Positions 15,396 through 22,578 of a stretch of DNA of 23,573 bases are shown one piece after another. Each line of letters begins with the position of its first letter. The first letter of the stretch is position 1. The stretch is from the NCBI GenBank assembly GCA_039810045.1, contig JBDHWF010000062.1:1-23573 (forward strand), given 5' to 3'. The notes beneath the pieces are model-generated. The model worked only from the letters and a program-made list of their open reading frames with translations. It made no database searches and had not been told where the DNA came from. A program made the translations under genes and the position numbers. This stretch comes from CADCWN01 sp039810045. GTDB lineage: Bacteria; Chloroflexota; Chloroflexia; Thermomicrobiales; CADCWN01.

Positions 15396-16574
15396 TTAGT
15401 CGAGGTAGCCGCGCAACTTCCGGCTGTAGTTCGGGTGGCGCAGTTTGCGTAACGCCTTCGCTTCGATCTGGCGAATCCGCTCGCGCGTAATCCCAAACTC
15501 ACGACCCACTTCTTCCAAGGTGCGATAGCGGCCATCTTCCAGACCGTAGCGCAGTTGGATGATCCGGCGTTCGCGGTCGGCGAGTCGTTCCAGCGAATCG
15601 CCGATTTGCTTCTTCAACAAGAGTTGCGAGGCCATATCGATTGGCGCAGGCAACGCCTCGTCTTCAATAAAGTCGCCCAGGAACGCATCGCCATCTTGCC
15701 CCACTGGGGCTTCCAGCGAAACGGGGTGCCGCGAGACATCGAGCACCTGGCGCACTTTATCGTCGCCAATGTCGAGCGCGCGGGCAATTTCCTCGTGCGT
15801 TGGTTCGCGTTCGAGAATCTGCTGTAGCCGATGCCCCGTTTTCTTGACCCGGTTAATCGTTTCGCCAACGTGCACTGGCAGCCGAATCGTGCGGCTCTGG
15901 TCAGAGATCGCACGAGTAATCGCTTGCCGAATCCACCACGTTGCATAGGTGCTGAACTTGAAACCACGACTATAATCGAACTTATCGGTGGCCTTCATCA
16001 GGCCGATATTCCCTTCCTGAATCAGATCCAGCAGGGAAAGGCCACGCCCGACATATTTCTTCGCCACGCTAACGACCAGGCGCAGATTGGCCTGAATCAG
16101 GTGAGCCCGTGCCTGATCGCCATCTTCGGCATCATGCACAAACTCCAGGCGTTCATCGTCGCTACCGTACTGGCCGGTTTGCAGTCGCCCCTCAGAAGCC
16201 TTCCCGCGCTCCATCCGCTTCGCTAGCCAGATCTCCTGATCCATGGTTAGCAGACTAGTTTCACCAATCTCTTGCAAATAGAGCCGCACAGAATCGCCGA
16301 CTCCCCCAACCTCATCGGCAATCCCAGGAGGCAGGGCGTCGTCTTTCACTTCATCGTTGGTCTGTTCAATTGGTGTCTGATTGATGGTGCCAGTGGCGGC
16401 ACGTTTGACAGTGGTGGGAGATTGATCGACAACCTCGATACCATATTCGAGGAGAGAGGTGTAGAAATCGTCCAACCGTGCGACATCAGCCTCAACATTT
16501 GGAAATGCTGCGATGATCTCGTCGGAGAGGAGGAACCCTTGGTCCTTGCCCTTAGCGATCAGGATGGCACTCAT
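15396..16574 (-). CDS. rpoD: RNA polymerase sigma factor, primary (RpoD/SigA) type
   Basis: A 392-residue sigma-70 factor directing RNA polymerase to -10/-35 promoters. Residues 1-80 are a loose, acidic region 1.1-like part. Region 1.2 begins at VRLYLQEIG (97-104). Region 2 is highly conserved: NLRLVVSVAKKY (163-174), DLIQEGNIGLMKA (183-195) and FSTYATWWIRQAITRAI (207-223) with the aromatic melting residues. RLPVHV (231-236) opens region 3. Region 4 ends with LRYGLEDGRYRTLEEVG and the helix-turn-helix ITRERIRQIEAKALRKLRHP (362-381). The spacer between 1.2 and 2.1 is short, as in SigA of Gram-positives and unlike the enteric RpoD. The complete region set favours a housekeeping or close group 2 sigma; more than one rpoD-like gene may exist in this genome. 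ATG 16574 follows GAAGGA. A long leader of about 300 nt precedes it. Confidence 0.93.
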   Translation of the reverse strand: MSAILIAKGKDQGFLLSDEIIAAFPNVEADVARLDDFYTSLLEYGIEVVDQSPTTVKRAATGTINQTPIEQTNDEVKDDALPPGIADEVGGVGDSVRLYLQEIGETSLLTMDQEIWLAKRMERGKASEGRLQTGQYGSDDERLEFVHDAEDGDQARAHLIQANLRLVVSVAKKYVGRGLSLLDLIQEGNIGLMKATDKFDYSRGFKFSTYATWWIRQAITRAISDQSRTIRLPVHVGETINRVKKTGHRLQQILEREPTHEEIARALDIGDDKVRQVLDVSRHPVSLEAPVGQDGDAFLGDFIEDEALPAPIDMASQLLLKKQIGDSLERLADRERRIIQLRYGLEDGRYRTLEEVGREFGITRERIRQIEAKALRKLRHPNYSRKLRGYLD

Positions 16575-16882
16575 ATGCGTCCTTCACCCACGTTTTCTTC
16601 ATAATCCAATCCGGTGGGTACCCCAGAAGACTCGCTGACGACACCTCCTCTAATTGTTTAGCCCCTGCGGCACCTCAATGTACCTGATGAGAAACCAATC
16701 TGTCAGTAATCTGGCAACTTCGCCGCATTCCGCGCTACAGATCGTCTCATACCCCCGGCCACAAAAAGCAATAGCCTAGCCACCAGGTAGCCCTGGCAAG
16801 TTAATGAACAGGATTCTTCAACTGTGGCTTTGCTCTTGTGGTTCCCCCGCAACTTGTGGGGTAATCTTCATTGCTGAAGTAA

Positions 16883-16911
16883 ACTATAAACCATCAGACC
16901 AGTCTTGACAA
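16883..16911 (-). promoter_or_regulatory. Sigma-70 promoter for rpoD
   Basis: On the minus strand, TTGTCA (16911-16906), a spacer of exactly 17 bases and TATAGT (16888-16883) form a good vegetative promoter; each hexamer differs from consensus at one or two positions. Transcription would begin near 16876, about 300 bases before the ATG. The -35 hexamer coincides with the centre of the palindrome listed separately. Confidence 0.65.
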
Positions 16912-16916
16912 GACTG
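16900..16916. repeat. Perfect 17-bp palindrome, candidate operator
   Basis: CAGTCTTG-A-CAAGACTG has two perfect 8-base arms around one central base. It covers the -35 hexamer of the rpoD promoter, where a bound dimeric regulator would block RNA polymerase. Which regulator binds, if any, is unknown. It is not followed by a T-tract, so a terminator is unlikely. Confidence 0.55.
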
Positions 16917-17005
16917 AACGGACAGGTTCTTTGACCACAATCATCCGTTTCCCCGTTCAATTGCCGCCTTTTTCGGCCACTGACCGATCAATAATTCCTG
17001 GATAG

Positions 17006-18475
17006 TCACTGCCTACGGTTGCTCAACCAACACCAACCCAACCCCAGCAATCCGATCAGTGGTATGACCAGGATCATGGCCGACGGCACAAAGCCGATTC
17101 CTGGCGTGATCACCGCTGGGTCGTGCCAGTTCCCTCCTTTCCAAAGCAGTGTCCACGCCTGCGACAAGCTGTATTCCCGCGCCCGATGCCCAAAGATTGT
17201 CAGCAGGCTGGCATAGGCGCGTGACAGACCCCAGGCGACGCCCCCTGCCAGCACCGCCACGAGGCCGCCTTGCACGACCCGCTGCCGCACCTGCGCCAGC
17301 CAATCGAGCCAGAGCGCTAATGGCGCATAGAGCGTGGGCACAATCGCCAGTAAGTAGCGCGTATCGTTGCTTCCCCCGCCGTAATAGGTGCGATGCAGGG
17401 CAGTGGGTACCACCACCACCACCACCACCGCCAGGAGCAGGGCAGCCCGGGCAGGCGACCGCCGTGCCAGCAGCCAAAGCCCCCACAAGGCCAGCAGCAA
17501 GGTTGGCGTCACGGCAAATAACCCGGCCTCGCTGAACAGGAGCCAGCGCAACCCCTCCAGCGGCGGAGTCACGTAAGTAGTGGCCGGACTATGCGACCAC
17601 TCAAAGTAATATTGGAAGGTGTACGACGTGCGCCAGGGTCGACCAAAGGCCAGCCATTGATACCCCGCCAGCAACGCGATTGGTGGCAGCCATCCTGCCA
17701 GGAACGCCATCGGAGTCGCCCAGGCCCCGCCCCGGCGCCAGACCAGCCAGCCAAGGTAGAGCAGACAGGGGCCAATCAGCAGCAGGTTCGGATATTCCGC
17801 CACCCCGCTCGCCCCCAGCAGCAGTCCACTCACCACCAACGGCCAGCGCTGCCCAGGGCGACGCTCGGTCAGCAGGAGCGTCGCCAGCGCCGCCGTGACC
17901 AATGCCGCCCCCGCGATATGCGAATAGAGCAACGTGGCGTATTTCAATACCAGAGTCGTACAGACACCAGTCACCGCCGTCAGCGCCGCCGCGCCACTAC
18001 TCGCCCCGATTCCCCGGGCCAGCCAGTAGAGGGCCAGCGTGGTGATGGCCCCGAGCAACGCGGGCAACACCAGCACGTAGTGGAGCGGCAGATCGCGTCC
18101 CGTTGGCCCAACCACGCGCCCGACCAGTTCACCGAACCAGTAGAACGGCACCGCCAGGAACGCGGTACCCGGGGGACGGTCGGAGTAATAATGGCCGTTA
18201 TAAGCGCTGACATCGCGGTAATCGGCAGTGGTGGGCGTGCCCTGCTTCGGCTGCACTGCGCCGTAATTGACGTAGCGATCGATCTGGATCGTCTGATCAA
18301 CGGCGAGCGCCTTGGTCAGCGCATAGTGGCTACCGTCATTCGTACTCACGATCCCTTCTGCTGCGCCGAACGCCACAAAGAGCAAGGTCAACGCAGCCAA
18401 TGCCAGCGCCGTCAGCAGGCATTGCCAACCCCTTGTCATCCTGTTCGTTGTTCTCGCGGGTATCAGTGATTCCAT
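17006..18475 (-). CDS. GT-C type membrane glycosyltransferase-like protein (GT39-like)
   Basis: A polytopic protein of 489 residues from ATG 18475 (or 477 from ATG 18439) with about ten membrane segments. The N-terminal helix LLTALALAALTLLFVAF is followed by an extracytoplasmic loop, EGIVSTNDGSHYALTKALAV, carrying the acidic residue expected of GT-C enzymes. Later comes NGHYYSDRPPGTAFLAVPFYW; the DRPPG element matches the D-K/R-P-P-G signature of GT39/ArnT-like transferases, which use lipid-linked sugars to glycosylate lipids or proteins outside the membrane. The C-terminus ends in a loop plus a final helix. An in-frame run of seven valines is encoded by (ACC)7. The start is unclear, as neither ATG has a strong Shine-Dalgarno; TACAAT on the minus strand, eight bases before ATG 18475, could be the -10 of a leaderless transcript. 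The frame is open up to 18637, but this overlaps the previous gene. Confidence 0.8.
   Translation of the reverse strand: MESLIPARTTNRMTRGWQCLLTALALAALTLLFVAFGAAEGIVSTNDGSHYALTKALAVDQTIQIDRYVNYGAVQPKQGTPTTADYRDVSAYNGHYYSDRPPGTAFLAVPFYWFGELVGRVVGPTGRDLPLHYVLVLPALLGAITTLALYWLARGIGASSGAAALTAVTGVCTTLVLKYATLLYSHIAGAALVTAALATLLLTERRPGQRWPLVVSGLLLGASGVAEYPNLLLIGPCLLYLGWLVWRRGGAWATPMAFLAGWLPPIALLAGYQWLAFGRPWRTSYTFQYYFEWSHSPATTYVTPPLEGLRWLLFSEAGLFAVTPTLLLALWGLWLLARRSPARAALLLAVVVVVVVPTALHRTYYGGGSNDTRYLLAIVPTLYAPLALWLDWLAQVRQRVVQGGLVAVLAGGVAWGLSRAYASLLTIFGHRAREYSLSQAWTLLWKGGNWHDPAVITPGIGFVPSAMILVIPLIGLLGLGWCWLSNRRQ
17409..17429. repeat. Trinucleotide repeat (ACC)7 inside the glycosyltransferase gene
   Basis: Seven perfect ACC units in the plus orientation encode consecutive valines within a membrane helix. 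Slippage would add or remove whole valines without a frameshift. Confidence 0.9.
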
Positions 18476-18509
18476 GAGGGGGAATTGTAGTACACCAGCA
18501 CCCCAACCC

Positions 18510-18920
18510 CTAGCGCGTCGCACTGGCAGCGCGTTCGTGTTCCACCACGCCGGCAGCATCGGGCGCGCCCCAACGCCGCCCCAACACTTCGGCGAACTTC
18601 GCTTCAGTCGCCGCCAACAGCGAATACTCTTCCGCATAGGCCAGGTGCAGCAGGAGAATCAGCAGATCCGCCGACTCTGCACCAACAGCACCGGGGCCAC
18701 CTGCCGTACTCTTGGCAATCTCACGGTGCAGATCCACTATCAACTCCTGGCTCAGGATTGCGGGATCATCATCCTGATGGGTTGCCAGCACCAACTCCAC
18801 TGCCTCACGGAAAATGTGCCGCGCCTTCGAGCGAATCGTTGAATGCGGAAAGGTCGCCGTCGCCCAACGACCAAGTAGCTGTTGTAACTGGTCTAGCTCC
18901 CCTGGTAGCTGTTGCGCCAA
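18510..18920 (-). CDS. MazG-like nucleotide pyrophosphohydrolase-fold protein
   Basis: A 136-residue, mostly helical acidic protein. The spacing of EAVELVLATHQDDD and AVGAESADLLILLLHLAYAE resembles the ExxE ... ExxD metal site of the all-alpha NTP pyrophosphatase superfamily (MazG, HisE, DUF550-type), which hydrolyse nucleoside triphosphates to monophosphates. The E-A-V-E-L element is around residues 40-44 and the E-S-A-D-L element around 81-85. The match is by motif only, so this is a moderate-confidence call. Start: TTG at 18920, supported by AAGGAG six bases upstream. It lies 64 bp after rarA and before the glycosyltransferase gene on the same strand. A house-cleaning nucleotidase next to a replication-recombination ATPase would be a sensible pairing, but that is inference. 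Confidence 0.68.
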   Translation of the reverse strand: MAQQLPGELDQLQQLLGRWATATFPHSTIRSKARHIFREAVELVLATHQDDDPAILSQELIVDLHREIAKSTAGGPGAVGAESADLLILLLHLAYAEEYSLLAATEAKFAEVLGRRWGAPDAAGVVEHERAASATR

Positions 18921-18984
18921 ACCCTACTCCTTCAGTTTCCTGATCAACGGTCTGCATCAGCGAGGCCGCCCTACCTGGGTCACC

Positions 18985-20418
18985 CTACGAGGCAGTGTCC
19001 CCCTCATTGCGGGCGGCCTCACGCGCTTTCCGCCGTCGTGATGGTTCCCACTCCGCCTGATCAGCGGGGGCGGTCTTCGCCTCGCCCTGCGCCGCCAGTT
19101 GTTCCGCCCGCAGGCGCATTCGCTCGCCGATCGCCGCCTCGCGTCCGCGCTCCGTCGGGAAATAATACTGGCGTCCGGCAAGGTTGTCGGGCAGATGCTG
19201 CTGATTCACCAATGCATCGGCGTAATCGTGCGCGTATTGATATCCTTTGCCGTAATCCAGCCCCTTCATCAGCGCGGTTGGGGCATTGCGCAGGTGCAAC
19301 GGCACTGGATCATTGCGCGTCTGTTCTACATCGGCACGAACCGTGTTATACGCCATGTAGGCGGCATTACTCTTGGGCGCAACTGCGAGATAGAGGCAGA
19401 GTTGCGCCAGCGCGGTATTCGCCTCCGGCCAGCCAAGAAAATGCACCGCCCCTTGGGCGGCCATCGCCAGCACCAACGCCTGAGGGTCGGCTAGCCCCAC
19501 ATCTTCTGAAGCGAACCGCACCAACCGCCGCACCACGTAGAGCGGGTCTTCGCCGTTTTCCAGCATCCGCGCCATCCAGTAGAGCGCCCCGTCTGGGTCA
19601 GAATCGCGCAAACTCTTGTGCAGCGCCGAGATCGTATCGTAGTGCGACTCCCCGGCTTTGTCGTAAACCGTCGCCCGCCGTTGCGCGGCTTCGGCCACCA
19701 GATCGGCATCGACCGCGCGGTCGCCACTGGCAACAGGCGGGGCCGCAGCCACCGCTAACTCCAGGGTGTTCAACGCGAACCGGGCGTCGCCATTGGCGAA
19801 GTTGATCAGCAGCGCCATCGCCTCGTCAGTCAGCGTAACCTGCTCCTGCCCCAGGCCACGCTCAGGGTCAGTCAACGCGCGTTGCAACAACTGGCGCAGC
19901 GCCGCATCATCCAGGTGTTTGAGGACGAAGACCCGCGACCGCGACAGCAACGCCGAATTGACCTCAAACGAGGGATTCTCCGTTGTCGCGCCGATCAGCG
20001 TTACCGTGCCATCTTCAACGTGCGGCAAGATTGCGTCTTGCTGCGCCTTGTTGAACCGATGAACTTCATCAATAAAGAGGATCGTGCGCCCGCCGTGCAT
20101 TCCCAGGCGATCTTTCGCCTCTTTCACCGCCGCCCGCAGGTCGGCTACCCCCGCCGTTACCGCGCTCATCTGGACAAAATGCGCCTGCGTGGTCTCCGCG
20201 ATAATCCGCGCCAGAGTCGTTTTTCCCACCCCAGGCGGCCCCCAAAAGATCAGCGAGGGCAGCCGATCCGCTTCGATCAGGCGGCGCAACAACGTGCCAG
20301 GGCCAACGATCCGCTCCTGCCCAACGAAATCATCGAGCGAACGCGGGCGCATCCGCGTTGCTAGCGGGGCGCGGGTTGCCAGCAGCCGTTCACGTTGCAG
20401 GTCGAAGAGGTCATTCAC
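18985..20418 (-). CDS. rarA: Replication-associated recombination protein A (RarA/MgsA AAA+ ATPase)
   Basis: A 477-residue AAA+ ATPase of the RarA/Mgs1/WRNIP1 family, which acts at stalled replication forks with DNA polymerase and SSB. The N-terminus has RPRSLDDFVGQERIVGPG (about 25-41). Walker A is GPPGVGKTT (60-68), Walker B is LFIDE (114-118), sensor 1 lies in IGATTENPSFEVNSALLSRSRV (142-163) and the arginine finger is Arg160 or Arg162. The C-terminal half has the family blocks YDTISALHKSLRDSDPDGALYWMARML, FASEDVGLADPQAL and YDYGKGYQYAHDY-type sequence (KGLDYGKGYQYAHDY). A charged tail (about 435-477) is less conserved. The start is GTG 20418 with AGGAGG five bases upstream, overlapping the stop of the acidic small gene as GTGA. 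Confidence 0.95.
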   Translation of the reverse strand: MNDLFDLQRERLLATRAPLATRMRPRSLDDFVGQERIVGPGTLLRRLIEADRLPSLIFWGPPGVGKTTLARIIAETTQAHFVQMSAVTAGVADLRAAVKEAKDRLGMHGGRTILFIDEVHRFNKAQQDAILPHVEDGTVTLIGATTENPSFEVNSALLSRSRVFVLKHLDDAALRQLLQRALTDPERGLGQEQVTLTDEAMALLINFANGDARFALNTLELAVAAAPPVASGDRAVDADLVAEAAQRRATVYDKAGESHYDTISALHKSLRDSDPDGALYWMARMLENGEDPLYVVRRLVRFASEDVGLADPQALVLAMAAQGAVHFLGWPEANTALAQLCLYLAVAPKSNAAYMAYNTVRADVEQTRNDPVPLHLRNAPTALMKGLDYGKGYQYAHDYADALVNQQHLPDNLAGRQYYFPTERGREAAIGERMRLRAEQLAAQGEAKTAPADQAEWEPSRRRKAREAARNEGDTAS

Positions 20419-20654
20419 TCTTCCTCCTCATCCAACTGCGCGTGCATCGTGGCGATCTGTGCTTCCACCTCAGCCAGGGTGGATACGCCAAGGTCAGCCA
20501 TTTCCCGCTGCACGGCTACTTCGTCGATTGGTGGGAGATCTTCATCCTCGTCACCCGCCGTACCACCACGCAGCGCGATCTCTTGCAAATCTTCGCGCAA
20601 CGCTTCCAGCCGATCTAACTGCCGTAAGAAGCGATACAGTTCAGCCTCGTTCAC
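20415..20654 (-). CDS. Small acidic protein, translationally coupled to rarA
   Basis: A 79-residue protein from GTG 20654, which has GGAGGGG at good spacing; the longer frame from 20732 has no such site and overlaps the upstream gene. It begins NEAELYRFLRQLDRLEALREDLQEIALRGG, an amphipathic helix, and ends EVEAQIATMHAQLDEEEE, with the acidic stretch GDEDEDLPPIDEVAV between. About a third of residues are Asp or Glu. No known family is recognised. Its TGA overlaps the GTG of rarA by four bases (GTGA), so the two proteins are likely made together. A helper or partner of RarA is the simplest guess and is unproven. Confidence 0.72.
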   Translation of the reverse strand: MNEAELYRFLRQLDRLEALREDLQEIALRGGTAGDEDEDLPPIDEVAVQREMADLGVSTLAEVEAQIATMHAQLDEEEE

Positions 20655-20682
20655 GATTGCCCCTCCCCAGAGACGGCCCACC

Positions 20683-21552
20683 TTACTGCCGAGCGACCGA
20701 CCAGACCACCAGGGCAAAGAGGCAGAGCGCACTCAGACCATATTCCAGGAGATCACGCCGTCGCACCCCTTCGCGTATCTGCGCCAGCAACAACCCAGCA
20801 ATAAAGTAAAAGGCGATCAGCAGCACCGCCCCACCAGTCCAACCCGTCAGCGGCCAGTAGTTCAACGCCCAGGTCACCTGACCCAAAATCACCCCGCCAA
20901 CCAGCCCATAGAGCAGGCGCCGTTCGGCAGGAAACCGTTCGCCAGCCGCGATCTGTACCAACAGGAGGCAGGCAATGAACGCCACCAACGAGGCCGACAG
21001 GATCGACCGCGCCTTATTGATATAAATCGCGGCGAGGACGGCGAAGGCCACGCCATAGGTCAGGAGCAGATAGGTTGATTGCGCGGCCCGCCGCAGTCGC
21101 CCCGCCTCATCATGCAGATGGTAGCGGGCAATGAGGATCACACCGAGGGTCGGTGCGAGAATCGCCGGAGCCAGCCAGATCAGCGCAGGCGTATGGTACA
21201 AACTCACCAGCAAAACCCCGCCCAAGGTCGCCACTGCTGGTAAAAACGCCTCCGTCGGCAAACTGGCCTGTACGCTGCCCGCGACAGGCGGAGCCTGTCG
21301 CGCAAAACGCTGAACCAACACCCCCACAGCGACGGTCAGGGCGACACCTAACAGCCAGAATGGCCATTCGTGCTGATCAAACAGGAGAATCGGCCCAACC
21401 ACCCCCAGTTGACTCGCCAACAACGCCAGCCCCGCTAACCCCGCCGCCGCCAGCCCACTGAGGATGACCGCCTGCCGATAGCCCCGCCATCGCGCTGGGG
21501 CGCTTTGCAGTGGTCTGCGCCGTGAGGGTCGCGCCATGATTCCCGCTGCCAT
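20683..21552 (-). CDS. Polytopic membrane protein of unknown function (7-8 helices)
   Basis: A 289-residue inner-membrane protein. A positive cytoplasmic N-terminus (ARPSRRRPLQSAPARWRGYRQ) is followed by about eight hydrophobic segments, for example AVILSGLAAAGLAGLALLASQLGVVG, WLLGVALTVAVGVLVQRFA, FLPAVATLGGVLLVSLYHTPALIWLAPAILAPTLGVILIA, YLLLTYGVAFAVLAAIYI, LVAFIACLLLVQIAA and ALCLFALVVWSVARQ. It recalls uncharacterised eight-helix proteins of Chloroflexota, but I cannot name a family with confidence. The frame opens at 21654; ATG 21552 is chosen because GGAG lies seven bases upstream. It is 28 bp before the small acidic gene and so probably heads the rarA operon. Confidence 0.75.
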   Translation of the reverse strand: MAAGIMARPSRRRPLQSAPARWRGYRQAVILSGLAAAGLAGLALLASQLGVVGPILLFDQHEWPFWLLGVALTVAVGVLVQRFARQAPPVAGSVQASLPTEAFLPAVATLGGVLLVSLYHTPALIWLAPAILAPTLGVILIARYHLHDEAGRLRRAAQSTYLLLTYGVAFAVLAAIYINKARSILSASLVAFIACLLLVQIAAGERFPAERRLLYGLVGGVILGQVTWALNYWPLTGWTGGAVLLIAFYFIAGLLLAQIREGVRRRDLLEYGLSALCLFALVVWSVARQ

Positions 21553-21590
21553 CTGCCTACTCCGCGTTCCTATCTCGTACTCTCTGCACA

Positions 21591-21596
21591 AGTATA
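21591..21596 (-). promoter_or_regulatory. Possible -10 element for the membrane protein-rarA operon
   Basis: On the minus strand TATACT lies about 38 bp before the chosen start. The -35 region (TGCCAG at 17-bp spacing) is poor. Confidence 0.4.
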
Positions 21597-21644
21597 CCCT
21601 ATGTACGGACAGTCTGGCAGGCAGAAAACTTGCCCAAAATACGA

Positions 21645-21680
21645 CCATCCCCAACCCTGCGATTGTAGGGTTGGGGATGG
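21645..21680 (-). terminator. Rho-independent terminator after the YtxH/LEA-like gene
   Basis: A perfect 14-bp stem, CCATCCCCAACCCT with AGGGTTGGGGATGG, has an 8-base loop. On the minus strand it is followed by TCGTATTTTGGGC, a moderate T-tract. It is 33 bp past the stop of the repeat-rich gene. Confidence 0.85.
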
Positions 21681-21713
21681 TGAAGGTGTCGCTATGGTCG
21701 GGCTAACCCAGGC

Positions 21714-22430
21714 TTAGTGTCGTTGTGTCTGGTTTTTGGCCTGGTTCGCCGCATTGTTCACCTGATTCGCAGCGTTATTGGCTTGATCTTTCGCCTGATT
21801 CGCCGTGTGCTGGGCCTGATTGGCGGCCTTATTGGCGGCGCCATCGGCTTTATTCTTCAGATCATCAGCCTTATCCTCGGCCTTGTCTTTCAGATTATCT
21901 ACCTTATCCCCGGCCTTGTCTTTCAGATTATCTACCTTATCGCCCGCTTTGTCCGCCATCGCGCCAGCTTTATCTTTCAGGTCGTCCGCCTTATCACCAA
22001 CCTTGTCGGCCACATCGCCAGCTTTATCTTTCAAATTGTCGGTTTTGTCCTGGGCGTTGTCGGCCAGCTTCGCGGCTGTATCCTTTGCCTCATCAGCGGG
22101 GCTATCGCCGCCCATCTTCTCCTTCGCCGTATCAGCAAAGGCCTGCACCTTCTCTTGCGCCTGCGTACCAAGCGTGCCAGCCTGTTCCTTTGCCTGCGAG
22201 GTCAGCGTCACCGCCTTTTCTTTCAGTTCAATTCCGGTATCACGAATCTGCTCGCGGGTTTCCTCACCCGATTGGGGGGAGAAGACCAACGCCAGGGCTG
22301 CGCCAGCGACCATCCCCAGGGCAATCCCACCGAGGAAGCCAAACATATTCGGCTCTGGCTCATTCCGTTTACTCAGATTCTTGCGCAGATCTTCGAACTG
22401 CGCCATCAGGTCTTCCATACGGTCGCTCAT
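21714..22430 (-). CDS. YtxH-like membrane-anchored protein with LEA-like 11-residue repeats
   Basis: A 238-residue protein. The N-terminal part (1-28) is charged. A glycine-rich membrane helix with the YtxH signature, FGFLGGIALGMVAGAALALVFSPQSGEE, spans about 30-57. Then follows a long helical region with few aromatics. Residues 129-197 are a series of 11-residue units of the form KVDNLKDKAGD, with two 7-residue inserts (DVADKVG, AMADKAG) making 18-residue super-units. The tail (198-238) is rich in Ala, Asn and Gln: ANKAANQAQHTANQAK. The 11-mer pattern is that of group 3 LEA proteins and apolipoprotein-like amphipathic helices, linked to desiccation or membrane protection. That function here is inferred. 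ATG 22430 follows GGGAGG; a TTG three bases earlier is less suitable. The gene lies downstream of the 22579-22983 membrane protein, separated by a hairpin. Confidence 0.85.
   Translation of the reverse strand: MSDRMEDLMAQFEDLRKNLSKRNEPEPNMFGFLGGIALGMVAGAALALVFSPQSGEETREQIRDTGIELKEKAVTLTSQAKEQAGTLGTQAQEKVQAFADTAKEKMGGDSPADEAKDTAAKLADNAQDKTDNLKDKAGDVADKVGDKADDLKDKAGAMADKAGDKVDNLKDKAGDKVDNLKDKAEDKADDLKNKADGAANKAANQAQHTANQAKDQANNAANQVNNAANQAKNQTQRH
21878..21943. repeat. Tandem 33-bp direct repeat (two copies) in the LEA-like gene
   Basis: Copies 21878-21910 and 21911-21943 agree at all but one or two bases (the last few differ, CCC versus CGC). Each encodes one 11-residue KVDNLKDKAGD-type unit. 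More diverged units flank them. Confidence 0.9.
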
Positions 22431-22521
22431 CAACAGCCTCCCTTATCCTCAAATCATCGTAGTGAGGAGATTGCTCGTTCTCCTTAGGAAACCTCTCTAC
22501 GCAGAGAGCGTGCCAACAACA

Positions 22522-22549
22522 ACCGCGGGTGGTAGTTGCCACCCGCGGT
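22522..22549 (-). terminator. Hairpin downstream of the 22579-22983 gene, possible terminator
   Basis: A perfect 11-bp stem, ACCGCGGGTGG with CCACCCGCGGT, has a 6-base loop. On the minus strand it is followed by TGTTGTTGGC, only a weak T-tract. It lies 30 bp beyond the stop of the upstream gene, so it may partly separate that gene from the LEA-like gene. Confidence 0.65.
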
Positions 22550-22578
22550 CGAAGAAAATCATCGTTTGCTGAGCGTAC

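Larger units (their letters stand above)
16575..17005. other. 431-bp gene-free region upstream of rpoD
   Basis: No protein-coding frame or RNA gene is supported here. It contains the rpoD promoter candidate (16883-16911), the 17-bp palindrome (16900-16916) and roughly 300 bases that would be untranslated leader. The leader holds only short possible hairpins (CTTCA-TTGC-TGAAG at 16866-16879; CCAGG-TAGC-CCTGG near 16783-16796). No known riboswitch pattern was recognised. The stop of the upstream membrane glycosyltransferase lies at 17006, same strand. Confidence 0.7.

Noticed and set aside
16520..16600. A 16-codon reading frame starting MKKTWVKDAYEC that overlaps the rpoD start, a possible leader peptide.
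   Set aside because: No ribosome site precedes its ATG and it shows no attenuator-like structure; likely chance.
16740..16800. Short hairpins in the rpoD leader that could be a tRNA or riboswitch.
   Set aside because: Stems are only 4-5 bp, there is no cloverleaf and no conserved aptamer core.
16905..16935. A plus-strand TTGACA at 16905-16910 suggesting a forward promoter.
   Set aside because: No -10 hexamer lies 16-18 bp downstream, and there is no plus-strand gene to serve. The hexamer is part of the palindrome.
17591..18469. A 292-codon plus-strand frame rich in Arg, Gln and Pro.
   Set aside because: It is antisense to the membrane glycosyltransferase, whose hydrophobic helices and DRPPG motif are convincing.
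21860..22060. Regular repeats that might be a CRISPR array.
   Set aside because: The repeats are head to tail without unique spacers, stay in frame and encode 11-residue units.
21820..22572. Plus-strand frames with repeated LSALSF or LIFQIIYL patterns.
   Set aside because: They are mirror images of the 33-bp repeats of the minus-strand LEA-like gene, which has the Shine-Dalgarno, YtxH anchor and terminator.
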